From contig JACPQP010000288.1 of assembly GCA_016190465.1 (NCBI GenBank), forward strand, positions 1 to 13,620: DNA of 13,620 nt, written 5' to 3'. Below are positions 6,467 to 12,973 of the stretch, piece after piece (the first letter of the stretch is position 1; the number at the start of each line of letters is the position of its first letter). This DNA is from Chloroflexota bacterium (GTDB lineage: Bacteria > Chloroflexota > UBA6077 > FW602-bin22 > JACPQP01). The notes under the pieces are model-generated. The model searched no databases, was not told where the DNA came from, and worked only from the letters and a program-made list of their open reading frames with translations. The position numbers were made by a program, and so were the translations under genes.

Positions 6467-7447
6467 ATGAGTAGCTTTCCGATCGTGCGCCCGCGCCGGT
6501 TGCGGCGCACCGAGGCTCTGCGGCGGATGGTCCGCGAGACGCAACTGGCGGTCGACGACCTCATCTACCCGCTATTCGTCGTTCACGGCTCGAGCGTCCG
6601 CGACGAGATTCCCTCGATACCCGACGTCTTTCACCTGTCCGTGGATCAGCTCGCGGGCGAGGCCGGCGAGCTGGTCGAGCTGGGCATCCCGGCGGTGATC
6701 CTCTTTGGCCTGCCGGCGGGAAAGGACGAGCTTGGCTCGGAGGCCTACGACGACGATGGGATCATCCAGCGGGCAGTCCGGGAGATCAAGCGCGCCGCGC
6801 CGTCGCTGGTCACCATCACCGACGTCTGCCTCTGCGAGTACACCAGCCACGGTCACTGCGGCGCGATCGTCGGGGACGAGGTGGAGAACGATCGGACCCT
6901 GCCGCTGCTGGCGCGCACGGCCGTCTCTCACGTCGCGGCCGGGGCCGACGTCGTCGCCCCGTCGGACATGATGGACGGCCGGGTGGGCGTGATCCGCCGG
7001 GCGCTCGACGAGTCGGGCTACCCGCTCACGCCGATCGTGGCGTACTCGGCGAAGTACGCTTCGGCGTTCTACGGGCCGTTTCGGGAGGCCGCTGGCTCCG
7101 CGCCCCGGTTCGGCGACCGCCGGGCCTACCAGATGGACCCACCGAACGCGCGGGAGGCGCTCCGCGAGATCGAGCTCGACCTGGCCGAGGGCGCCGACAT
7201 CGTCATGGTCAAGCCCGCGCTAGCCTACCTGGACGTCATCGCCCGGGCGCGCGACCGGTTCGCGGCGCCGATCGCCGCCTACAACGTCAGCGGCGAGTAC
7301 GCGATGCTCAAGGCGGCTGCCGCCAATGGCTGGCTCGACGAGCGACGGGCCACGCTGGAGCTGCTCACCGGCATCAAGCGGGCGGGGGCAGATGTGATCA
7401 TCAGTTACCACGCGAAGGCTGTCGCGCGGTGGCTAAAGGGAGCATGA
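6467..7447 (+). CDS. hemB: Delta-aminolevulinic acid dehydratase (porphobilinogen synthase)
   Basis: HemB condenses two 5-aminolevulinates into porphobilinogen. The 326 residues are the normal length. The zinc-type metal site is present in DVCLCEYTSHGHCG, with Cys121, Cys123 and Cys131. The two active-site lysines are Lys196 in AYSAKYASAFYGPFR and Lys249 in IVMVKPA, the latter forming the Schiff base. The family markers RRLRRTEALRRMVRET, YPLFVVHG and YQMDPPNAREALRE are all seen. The start is ATG at 6467 after GCGGAGAAG. It follows the DUF2283 gene by 10 bases and is followed after 10 bases by the PD-(D/E)XK-like gene. The three cysteines suggest a zinc-dependent rather than magnesium-only enzyme. 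Confidence 0.97.
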   Translation: MSSFPIVRPRRLRRTEALRRMVRETQLAVDDLIYPLFVVHGSSVRDEIPSIPDVFHLSVDQLAGEAGELVELGIPAVILFGLPAGKDELGSEAYDDDGIIQRAVREIKRAAPSLVTITDVCLCEYTSHGHCGAIVGDEVENDRTLPLLARTAVSHVAAGADVVAPSDMMDGRVGVIRRALDESGYPLTPIVAYSAKYASAFYGPFREAAGSAPRFGDRRAYQMDPPNAREALREIELDLAEGADIVMVKPALAYLDVIARARDRFAAPIAAYNVSGEYAMLKAAAANGWLDERRATLELLTGIKRAGADVIISYHAKAVARWLKGA

Positions 7448-7457
7448 GAGCACGGCA

Positions 7458-7976
7458 GTGGATACGATGATGGTCGGAAAGAGAGCGGAACTGTTCGTCT
7501 TCGGCCAACTCCTGGAACGGTGCGTCATACCCTATGTCCCCCTGCTCGACGTCGAGGGAATTGATGCTACCATCCGCCTCGGTGACGGAGAGTACCGAGA
7601 GATTCAAGTCAAGAAGGCAGAGAGCTTAAAAGATCCTCGCTGGTTTCAGGTCAAGAATCTCAAGTCTTCGGAGCGCCTCTTTATTATCTGTGTTGAGCCT
7701 GACAATACGGCCTGGATCATTCCGTCCCTTGTATTCCAGAAGTACGCGACGAAATCAAAGACGGGAGAGTATGACCTCGACCTTGATCAGAAGCCAAGGG
7801 GCCGCAGAGATCTTCGTAAGGAACTCCTGTCACCTTACAGGGATAACTGGGACTTGCTCGTTAAGAGTGCTGAAGATCTCGAAGATCTACTCGCGATGTA
7901 CGAGAGCATGGCCGCGCCGGAGGAGGAGGCAGTATCGCTGGAAGAGTACAAGAAGCTTGCTGCTTCCGATGTATGA
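7458..7976 (+). CDS. PD-(D/E)XK-like domain protein with antitoxin-like C-terminal tail
   Basis: I do not recognise a named gene. The 172-residue protein has an N-terminal part (about 6-135) resembling PD-(D/E)XK nuclease-fold proteins of the DUF4365 / intron-associated endonuclease kind. It shows GKRAELFVFGQLLE with Glu11, then GIDATIRL with Asp36, a beta-hairpin, and EIQVKK (48-53) giving Gln50-x-Lys52. The Q-x-K form of the motif is known in Mrr-type members. The C-terminal end (about 138-168), SAEDLEDLLAMYESMA then EEEAVSLEEYKKL, looks like the toxin-binding tail of RelB/Phd-type antitoxins. The next gene, overlapping by eight bases, is a RelE-type toxin. Start GTG 7458; ATG 7467 or 7470 are alternatives. 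G+C (29/60 at 7621-7680) is far below that of hemB (43/60 at 7261-7320). Catalysis is unproven. Confidence 0.6.
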   Translation: MDTMMVGKRAELFVFGQLLERCVIPYVPLLDVEGIDATIRLGDGEYREIQVKKAESLKDPRWFQVKNLKSSERLFIICVEPDNTAWIIPSLVFQKYATKSKTGEYDLDLDQKPRGRRDLRKELLSPYRDNWDLLVKSAEDLEDLLAMYESMAAPEEEAVSLEEYKKLAASDV

Positions 7977-8244
7977 GGTCGTCTTACGCAGCCGCAGAGT
8001 CCAAAGGGAGCTGCGTGATTTGCCGCCAGGTGGCTTTGATCGCGTGCTAAGGCAACTGCAAGGTCTGGCGCAAGAGCCCAGACCTATTGGCTGTGAAAAG
8101 CTCGAAGACGACATCCATCGTATTCGCGCTGGCGACTACCGCATTATCTATCTGGTCGATGACGAAGCACGGCGCATCTACGTCGGAGCGGTTCGACAGA
8201 GAGCAGAAACGACCTACAAGGGAATACGAGACCTTTTCCAATAG
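7969..8244 (+). CDS. RelE/ParE-family toxin-like protein
   Basis: This 91-residue protein starts at ATG 7969, eight bases inside the preceding gene, giving MYEVVLRSRRVQRELRDLP. The segment IHRIRAGDYRIIYLVDDEARRIYVGAVRQRAETTY (49-83) is the classic RelE/ParE core: an Arg-rich strand, Gly-Asp-Tyr-Arg, a turn, and a final strand with Arg and Tyr. Members are usually ribosome-dependent mRNA interferases (RelE) or gyrase inhibitors (ParE); the sequence does not decide between them. The overlapping upstream gene is its expected partner. G+C is low, as in that partner, so the two likely arrived together between hemB and hemL. Confidence 0.85.
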   Translation: MYEVVLRSRRVQRELRDLPPGGFDRVLRQLQGLAQEPRPIGCEKLEDDIHRIRAGDYRIIYLVDDEARRIYVGAVRQRAETTYKGIRDLFQ

Positions 8245-8255
8245 CGTAGCGTACA

Positions 8256-8273
8256 AGCTGATAGCTGATAGCT
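8256..8273. repeat. Short AGCTGATAGCTGATAGCT repeat before hemL
   Basis: AGCTGATAGCTGATAGCT contains two tandem AGCTGAT units and a closing AGCT. It lies between the RelE-like stop and the hemL SD (GGAGG, 8281-8285). It recalls the CTGAT-rich words ahead of hemC and cobA-hemD but is much shorter, so membership of the same family is uncertain. Confidence 0.4.
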
Positions 8274-8291
8274 CCTTTACGGAGGAACACG

Positions 8292-9578
8292 ATGCTCACG
8301 GATCGTTCGCGGGCGCTCTACGAACAGGCGCGCAAGGTGCTGCCGGGCGGGGTCGATAGCCCGGTCCGGGCGTTTCGCGCGGTGGGGGGCGCGCCGCTGT
8401 TCATCCAGCGCGGCGCGGGCTCGCACATCGTCGACGCCGACGGTAACGAGTACGTCGACTACGTTTGCTCGTGGGGACCGCTCATCCTTGGCCACGCTCA
8501 CCCGCGTGTCGTCGCCGCGCTCAAGGAGGCGGTCGAGCGGGGGACCAGCTACGGCGCGCCGACCGAGCTGGAGACGATGCTGGCCGGCCGGATCGTCGAG
8601 GCGATGCCGTCGATCGAGATGCTGCGCTTCGTCAGCTCTGGCACCGAGGCGACCATGACCGCGGTCCGCCTGGCCCGGGGCTTCACCGGCCGCGACAAGA
8701 TTGTCAAGTTCGACGGCTGCTATCACGGCCACGCCGATGGCTTGCTCGTCAAGGCCGGGTCCGGTGTCCTCACGCTGGGCGCGCCGGATAGCCCCGGCGT
8801 GCCGGCGGCGACCGCCGCGAACAGCCTCAGCGCGCCCTACAACGATCCGGCGACGGTCGAGCGCATCTTCGCCGCCAACCCCGGCCAGATCGCCGCCGTC
8901 ATCGTCGAGCCGATCGCCGCGAACATGGGGGTCATTCTGCCCGAGCCCGGGTTTCTCGACGGCTTGCGCTCCCTCACCCAGGCGCACGGCAGTCTCCTCA
9001 TCTTCGACGAGGTCATCACTGGTTTTCGCGTCGCGCGTGGCGGCGCTCAAGAGCTCTACGGCATTCGACCGGATCTTACGACGCTCGGCAAGATCATCGG
9101 TGGGGGGCTGCCAGTTGGCGCCTACGGCGGACGCGCGGACGTGATGGCGCTGATGGCCCCGCTCGGGCCGGTCTATCAGGCCGGCACACTCTCCGGCAAC
9201 CCGTTGGCGATGACGGCCGGCATCGCCACGCTGGATGAGCTGGCCAGGCCGGGCGTCTACGACGAGCTCGAGCGGAGAGCGGCCTATCTGGCGTCCGGCA
9301 TCGCGGGCGAGGCCTGTGCGGCCGGTATCCCGATGGTCACGACGCGTCAGGGCTCGCTGCTCACCGCCTTTTTCGCTGACCGTCCGGTGGTCGACTACGC
9401 CTCGGCGAGGACGGCGGACACCCTGCGCTACGCGGCCTTCTTCCACGCGATGCTCGAGCGTGGCGTCTACTTGGCGCCGTCGCAGTTCGAGGCGGCGATG
9501 CTCTCGACCGCGCACGCTGACACCGACATCGAGCGGACGATCGCGGCCGCGCGGGGCGCGTTCCAGAAGCTCCACTAA
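8292..9578 (+). CDS. hemL: Glutamate-1-semialdehyde 2,1-aminomutase
   Basis: HemL is a PLP enzyme that turns glutamate-1-semialdehyde into 5-aminolevulinate, acting directly after HemA. The 428 residues match the family. LPGGVDSPVRAF (17-28) is the conserved N-terminal substrate region. FVSSGTEATM (113-122) binds the cofactor phosphate, and KFDGCYHGHAD (139-149) follows. LLIFDEVITGFRVA carries the PLP-contacting Asp239. TTLGKIIGGGLPVGAYGG carries the Schiff-base Lys267. The ATG at 8292 has a strong SD, GGAGG, at 8281-8285. Separation from hemA by six genes, including two toxin-antitoxin-like pairs, suggests that insertions split an originally tighter cluster. The 3' end carries a short tandem duplication. 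Confidence 0.97.
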   Translation: MLTDRSRALYEQARKVLPGGVDSPVRAFRAVGGAPLFIQRGAGSHIVDADGNEYVDYVCSWGPLILGHAHPRVVAALKEAVERGTSYGAPTELETMLAGRIVEAMPSIEMLRFVSSGTEATMTAVRLARGFTGRDKIVKFDGCYHGHADGLLVKAGSGVLTLGAPDSPGVPAATAANSLSAPYNDPATVERIFAANPGQIAAVIVEPIAANMGVILPEPGFLDGLRSLTQAHGSLLIFDEVITGFRVARGGAQELYGIRPDLTTLGKIIGGGLPVGAYGGRADVMALMAPLGPVYQAGTLSGNPLAMTAGIATLDELARPGVYDELERRAAYLASGIAGEACAAGIPMVTTRQGSLLTAFFADRPVVDYASARTADTLRYAAFFHAMLERGVYLAPSQFEAAMLSTAHADTDIERTIAAARGAFQKLH

Positions 9579-9610
9579 TCAGAAGCTCCACTTACAGGAG
9601 CTCGACTCAC
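9564..9610 (+). repeat. Three tandem 16-bp units at the 3' end of hemL
   Basis: CAGAAGCTCCACT at 9564-9576 recurs exactly at 9580-9592, giving a 16-base period. A third copy, CAGGAGCTCGACTCAC (9595-9610), matches the second in 13 of 16 positions. The first unit encodes the last HemL residues and its stop; the other two are downstream of it. This looks like local slippage duplication. Confidence 0.65.
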
Positions 9611-9632
9611 TGCTACTCACGAAGGAGAGACG

Positions 9633-10439
9633 ATGCGATTCGCATTCTCAACACTGGGTTGTCCTGGCTGGACACTGGAGCGGGCGGTTGAGGCGGCGCG
9701 GGCCTACGGCTACGAGGGGATCGAGCTCCGGCTGCTCGACGGGGAGGTTATCTCGCCGGATCTGGTGCGGCGGCACCGCGAGCGGATCCGCCGCGTCTTC
9801 GCCGAGTCGGGCATAGCGCTCGTCGCGCTGGGGACATCGGCGCGGTTTGCCGTGACCGAGGCGGCCGAACGGCGGACGAACGAGGAGGCGACCCGCGAGC
9901 TCGTCGAGCTGGCCGCCGAGCTCGGCACACCGGTGATCCGCGTCTTTGGCGGACGGCTACCGGCAGGCACCGACCCCGCCGAGGGCGTAGCCCGCGTCGC
10001 CGAGAGCCTCAACCGCGTCGCGCCCGTGGCCGAGCAAGCTGGCGTCGGTGTGGCGCTCGAAACGCACGACGACTTTTCAGCGAGCGAGCGGGTTGCCGAA
10101 GTGCTCGACCGGGTGCCGAGCCGCGCGATTGGGGCGCTCTGGGATACACACCACCCATACCGCATGGGCGAGCCATTGCCCGCCATCTGGTCTCGACTGG
10201 CCGGGAGGCTCCTCCACGTTCACCTGAAGGATGCTCGCCGTCGAGACGGCGACCAGTGGGACCTGGTGCTGCTTGGCGAGGGCGAGGTTCCGGTTCGCGA
10301 GGTGGTCCGGGCGCTCGATCTGCGCGGTTATGACCGCTTCGCGGCAGTGGAGTGGGAGAAGAAATGGCACCCGGAGATCGCCGAGCCCGAGGTCGCGCTC
10401 CCGCAGCACCTGGCGAAGCTGCGGGAATACCTCTCGTGA
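9633..10439 (+). CDS. Sugar phosphate isomerase/epimerase family protein (AP endonuclease 2-like TIM barrel)
   Basis: This 268-residue predicted (beta/alpha)8 barrel opens MRFAFSTLGCPGWTLERAVE, followed by GYEGIELRL, both typical of xylose-isomerase-like TIM-barrel proteins. Candidate divalent-metal ligands sit where expected: Glu143 in ALETHDDF, Asp171 and His174 in WDTHHPYR, His197 in LLHVHLKDAR, and Glu240 in AAVEWEKKW. The absence of an extra DNA-binding domain favours a sugar or polyol isomerase/epimerase over endonuclease IV, but the substrate cannot be named. The ATG at 9633 follows GAAGGAGAG (9621-9629) at close distance. It is on the same strand as hemL, 54 bases downstream, and may be cotranscribed. 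No functional link to tetrapyrroles is evident. Confidence 0.85.
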   Translation: MRFAFSTLGCPGWTLERAVEAARAYGYEGIELRLLDGEVISPDLVRRHRERIRRVFAESGIALVALGTSARFAVTEAAERRTNEEATRELVELAAELGTPVIRVFGGRLPAGTDPAEGVARVAESLNRVAPVAEQAGVGVALETHDDFSASERVAEVLDRVPSRAIGALWDTHHPYRMGEPLPAIWSRLAGRLLHVHLKDARRRDGDQWDLVLLGEGEVPVREVVRALDLRGYDRFAAVEWEKKWHPEIAEPEVALPQHLAKLREYLS

Positions 10440-10526
10440 CCTTCAACTGATGTCCTGGCTGGCCCGCTCCTTGCTCACAGCGACGGGTGACACCATCGCC
10501 TATCCGACGGGAGGCCCTGATCCATC

Positions 10527-11393
10527 TTGACGGCGTCCGCTGACGTGGGCATCACCACGGTAATGACCTACAACATCCTTTTTGGTGGCAACGGGCGCCT
10601 CCAGCTCCTGGCGCGGGTGATCGACCAGGTCCGACCCGACATTCTGGCGCTGGTCGAGGCTCCTGAGCGCGGCACGCTCCAGCAGTTCGCCAGACGGATC
10701 CAGATGCACTGTGCAGTCGGGCCGTGCTGGGGTGGTCAACCGGTCGCCATCTTGAGCCCACACGCGGTGCGCCCGGTGGTCGGATTGGGCCGCCCACCGG
10801 GCGTGTCGCGCTCGCTGGTCGCGGCGGTCGTCGAGCTACCGGGGGGAACAGAGCGCCTGGTAGTGGCAACACATCTCTCGGCTCGGCTCCAGTTCAGCCG
10901 AGGCGATGGCGTGCGTCGGGTTGCCGAGGCGCGGGCAGTCCTCGCGGCGCTGGCGCCGTACCGGGACACTCCCCATCTCCTCGTCGGCGACTTCAACGCC
11001 ACCGCACCGGGCGAGCCGCTGGCGCGGCACCGTCCGTGCGACACCGGCGACCGCTACGGCGAGCGAACGCTGCCGGCGCGCCTCCACGCGTGGGTGCAGC
11101 GGCAGATCGCGCGAACCTGGGTGTGGCCATTGGTTCGTCCGCTGGTGGAGTTGCTGCCGCCCCCGGGAGTAATTGACAGTTTTCTCGACGCAGGCTACGT
11201 GGATTGCTTTACCGAGCGGGGGGCGGGGAAGACCCGCCACACCTGGCCATCCTGGTCGCCCGTGGCGCGGATCGACTTCATCCTTGCTCACCCCAGCCTG
11301 CGAGAGAAGCTGGTCGAGTGCCGGATCGTGGATGGGCCGCCGGCCTCCGGCGCCTCGGATCACCTCCCGGTTGCGGCGCGATTCCGGCCGTAA
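10527..11393 (+). CDS. Endonuclease/exonuclease/phosphatase-family protein
   Basis: This 288-residue protein has the EEP fold signatures in order: TVMTYNILFGG (11-21), ILALVEAPE with metal-ligand Glu44, VVATHLSAR with His116, LLVGDFNAT (151-159) with the Asp/Asn pair, RIDFILAHPSL (249-258), and SDHLPVAARF (277-286) with the catalytic Asp-His. All key residues are present, so it should be an active metal-dependent phosphodiesterase or phosphatase. Family substrates range from DNA to sphingomyelin and inositol phosphates, and none can be chosen here. No signal peptide or membrane segment is seen, so it is probably cytosolic. The proposed start is TTG 10527 with GGGAGG at 10509-10514; GTG 10545 is an alternative. 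It converges with the KGG-repeat gene. Confidence 0.85.
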   Translation: MTASADVGITTVMTYNILFGGNGRLQLLARVIDQVRPDILALVEAPERGTLQQFARRIQMHCAVGPCWGGQPVAILSPHAVRPVVGLGRPPGVSRSLVAAVVELPGGTERLVVATHLSARLQFSRGDGVRRVAEARAVLAALAPYRDTPHLLVGDFNATAPGEPLARHRPCDTGDRYGERTLPARLHAWVQRQIARTWVWPLVRPLVELLPPPGVIDSFLDAGYVDCFTERGAGKTRHTWPSWSPVARIDFILAHPSLREKLVECRIVDGPPASGASDHLPVAARFRP

Positions 11394-11415
11394 GGAGCCG
11401 GTTAGCCACCAGCCG

Positions 11416-11464
11416 AGAAGAAAAGCGAAGGCCGCTGCTCAGCGGCTTAGAGCAACGGCCTTCG
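11416..11464 (-). terminator. Rho-independent terminator of the KGG-repeat gene
   Basis: CGAAGGCCG (11426-11434) pairs with CGGCCTTCG (11456-11464). After a one-base mismatch the stem continues with TGCTC/GAGCA around a 9-base loop. On the - strand the hairpin is followed by the T-rich CTTTTCTTCT (11425-11416). The orientation fits the KGG-repeat gene. The + strand side lacks a T tract. Confidence 0.75.
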
Positions 11465-11470
11465 GAAGAG

Positions 11471-11491
11471 CATCGTTCGGAGTGAACGATG
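11471..11491. repeat. Small hairpin just after the KGG-repeat stop codon
   Basis: CATCGTTC and GAACGATG form a perfect 8-bp stem with a 5-base loop. It lies two bases beyond the KGG-repeat stop, between that stop and the terminator. It may protect the mRNA 3' end; no T tract follows directly. Confidence 0.5.
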
Positions 11492-11493
11492 AG

Positions 11494-11811
11494 TTACTCG
11501 GGGCGCTTCTTGGCGCTACCGCCCTTCTTGCCAATGCGCGAGTAGTACTCGGGGCCATGCTTCTCCTTGACAGCCTGACCGCCCTTGCGGCCAATCTCCG
11601 AGTAGAACTCGGCACCCCGCCGGGCCTTGACAGTTTCGCCGCCCTTCTTGCCGATCTCGGCGTAGAACTCGCGGCCCCGCTCCTCAGCGACGGTCTCACC
11701 GCCCTTGCGGCCGATCTGCGAGTAGAACTCGGGACCGTACTTCTGCTTGACTGTCTCGCCGCCCTTCTTGCCGGCCTCGCGAACAGTCATCTCCTTGCGC
11801 TCCTCAGGCAT
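11494..11811 (-). CDS. KGG-repeat stress protein (GsiB / group 1 LEA-like)
   Basis: This 105-residue, highly charged protein lacks Cys and Trp and is made of 20-residue repeats. The consensus is G-[KR]-KGGETV followed by five variable residues, then G-x-EFY-[SA]-x-I. Four complete units (14-33, 34-53, 54-73, 74-93) and a fifth partial unit (94-105) are visible. This is the KGG (stress-induced bacterial acidophilic repeat) motif, shared with Bacillus GsiB and plant Em-type LEA proteins. Such proteins are intrinsically disordered and tied to desiccation, salt or general stress. The ATG at 11811 has a good SD (GGAGGAAG) directly upstream. The gene stands alone, convergent with the EEP gene, with its own promoter, leader and terminator. 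The protein should be soluble and cytoplasmic. Confidence 0.88.
   Translation of the reverse strand: MPEERKEMTVREAGKKGGETVKQKYGPEFYSQIGRKGGETVAEERGREFYAEIGKKGGETVKARRGAEFYSEIGRKGGQAVKEKHGPEYYSRIGKKGGSAKKRPE
11533..11772 (-). repeat. Four tandem 60-bp units encoding the KGG repeats
   Basis: The DNA repeats with a 60-base period matching the 20-residue protein repeat; a partial fifth unit continues toward the stop. Words such as GCCCTTCTTGCC and GAGTAGAACTCGG recur on the + strand. Units 1 and 3, and 2 and 4, differ in how GKK/GRK is encoded, hinting at growth by duplication. Confidence 0.8.
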
Positions 11812-11850
11812 CTTCCTCCACCCCCTTCCCAGGACAGGTTACGCATGGAT

Positions 11851-11891
11851 GTCAACCATGTCAACCGACAGGGTCAACCACAAGGTCAACC
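11851..11891. repeat. Four GTCAACC boxes in the KGG-repeat leader
   Basis: GTCAACC occurs at 11851, 11860, 11873 and 11885 (starts 9, 13 and 12 apart), reading GGTTGAC on the transcribed - strand. The cluster lies 40-80 bases upstream of the start codon and downstream of the predicted promoter. It may be a protein-binding array in DNA or RNA. Two copies also give TTGACA, so one could act as a secondary -35 element. Confidence 0.5.
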
Positions 11892-12019
11892 AACAGGCCC
11901 GGGAAACCGACCATTCCCGTTCTCCCAGTCGCGGCCGTTGGCCGCCCCCGGAGGCTCCGCCCATCGATCCGGTCCTGGTAGACATGGCCCGGTGAGCGTA
12001 GCGTCTGCCTATCCGAGTA

Positions 12020-12048
12020 AGTCTACCAGAGACTGGACCTTATGTCAA
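12020..12048 (-). promoter_or_regulatory. Sigma70-type promoter of the KGG-repeat gene
   Basis: On the - strand TTGACA (12048-12043) and TAGACT (12025-12020) are separated by exactly 17 bases. Transcription would begin near 12012, giving a leader of about 200 bases before the start at 11811. The -35 is consensus and the -10 matches 4 of 6. Confidence 0.6.
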
Positions 12049-12080
12049 TCAGTTAGCAAGTTCTGTGCCCGAAGAACCAA

Positions 12081-12116
12081 CCAGGGGCATGGGTGCGCCC
12101 AAACCCATGCCCCTGG
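12081..12116 (-). terminator. 14-bp perfect hairpin downstream of the GntR gene
   Basis: CCAGGGGCATGGGT (12081-12094) and ACCCATGCCCCTGG (12103-12116) form a perfect stem with an 8-base loop. On the - strand TTGGTTCTTC follows, which is T-rich but not a clean run. The position fits a terminator for the GntR gene, isolating it from the KGG promoter. It could also be a stand-alone repeat. Confidence 0.5.
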
Positions 12117-12198
12117 AAGGGAAGGAGGAAAGGGATGTCAGGCCAGTTCGGCAAAGCGCTCTGACCTCCACGCCTGCCGGTCACCCTCCCCTCCACTC

Positions 12199-12948
12199 TT
12201 AATCGAAACTGATGCCCAGATTGCTCACGACTGGCTCATCCGCCGAAACCGTCCCGACCCGGTCGAGCGTCGCGCGAGCCTCCAACAGGTGCTGCCGCAT
12301 TGCCGCCCGCGCGCGCTCGGCATCCCGCGCCTCGACGGCTTCCTGGACACGCTCGTGGCCTGACAACGCCAGTTGCACCCCACTCAGACTCAACGTGGTG
12401 CGGATGCTCTCCTGCAATAGCCCGGCCAGCGCCTCCAGGACCAACTCAAAGACCGCGTTGTGCGCCGCGCAGAACAGCGCCGCGTGAAAGGCGCGATCCG
12501 CCTCGACATAGACCTCCATCGGTCGGTTGACGACGCGGATGGCGTCGAGCGCGTCCCGCATCGCCTGAAGGTCTTCCCAGGTGGCTCGCGCCGCCGCCAG
12601 CGCCGCCACCTCGCATTCGAGTGTTTGGCGAACTTCCCACAACTCGCCGAGCGTCGTCGCCTTCCGCCGAAGGAGAAGCTCGAGTGCACCGGCTACCTGG
12701 CGCCCCACCGCGCCCTTCACTCGTACTCCACGACCGTGAATGACCTCGACGAGCCCTTTGGCAGCCAGGCCCTTCGTCGCCTCTCGCACCGCCGCTCGAC
12801 TGACACCAAAGCGCTCGGCGAGTTGCTTCTCGGTCGGCAGAAACTCTCCCTCGGCTATGCGCGACTCGACGATCATCGTCGTGATCGCGTCGGCGATCTG
12901 CTCGTGGAGCTTCGGGAGCCGAACGAACGGTCGCTCGGTGCTCACCAT
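12199..12948 (-). CDS. GntR-family transcriptional regulator, FadR/FCD subfamily
   Basis: This 249-residue dimeric DNA-binding regulator has an N-terminal winged helix (about 13-78). It contains IVESRIAEGEFLPTEKQLA, FGVSRAAVREATKGLAAKGL and the wing VEVIHGRGVRV. An all-helical FCD effector domain (about 98-225) follows. Its metal/ligand residues are Asp151 and His155 in EADRAFHAALF, His198 in SGHERVQEAVEARD and His220 in MRQHLLEA. FCD members commonly sense sugar acids, carboxylates or amino acids; the ligand here is unknown. The ATG at 12948 has a good SD (GAGGGAG). The upstream DNA carries a promoter and two palindromes, so autoregulation is likely. It is not adjacent to an obvious catabolic operon, and its other targets are unclear. 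Confidence 0.93.
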   Translation of the reverse strand: MVSTERPFVRLPKLHEQIADAITTMIVESRIAEGEFLPTEKQLAERFGVSRAAVREATKGLAAKGLVEVIHGRGVRVKGAVGRQVAGALELLLRRKATTLGELWEVRQTLECEVAALAAARATWEDLQAMRDALDAIRVVNRPMEVYVEADRAFHAALFCAAHNAVFELVLEALAGLLQESIRTTLSLSGVQLALSGHERVQEAVEARDAERARAAMRQHLLEARATLDRVGTVSADEPVVSNLGISFD

Positions 12949-12973
12949 TGCTCCCTCTCATCTAACGGCGTCG

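Larger units (their letters stand above)
11812..12198. other. 387-bp gene-free region between the KGG-repeat and GntR genes
   Basis: This region holds the KGG-repeat gene's SD, four GTCAACC boxes, a strong - strand promoter and a hairpin behind the GntR gene. A 7-bp inverted repeat GGTAGAC (11977-11983)/GTCTACC (12021-12027) partly overlaps the -10 element. Readable frames crossing it on + are shadows without SD or family resemblance. I see no RNA gene. Confidence 0.6.

Noticed and set aside
8277..9575. A 432-codon open frame on the - strand across hemL.
   Set aside because: It mirrors hemL codon positions and has no motif or plausible start context.
11851..11891. A possible CRISPR-like array from the repeated GTCAACC words.
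   Set aside because: Repeats are only 7 bases with 2-6 base gaps, far below CRISPR repeat and spacer sizes, and no cas gene is nearby.
11173..12363. A 396-codon + strand frame spanning the EEP end, the KGG gene and the intergenic region.
   Set aside because: It is out of frame with the EEP gene, antisense to the KGG repeats and crosses a terminator and a promoter.
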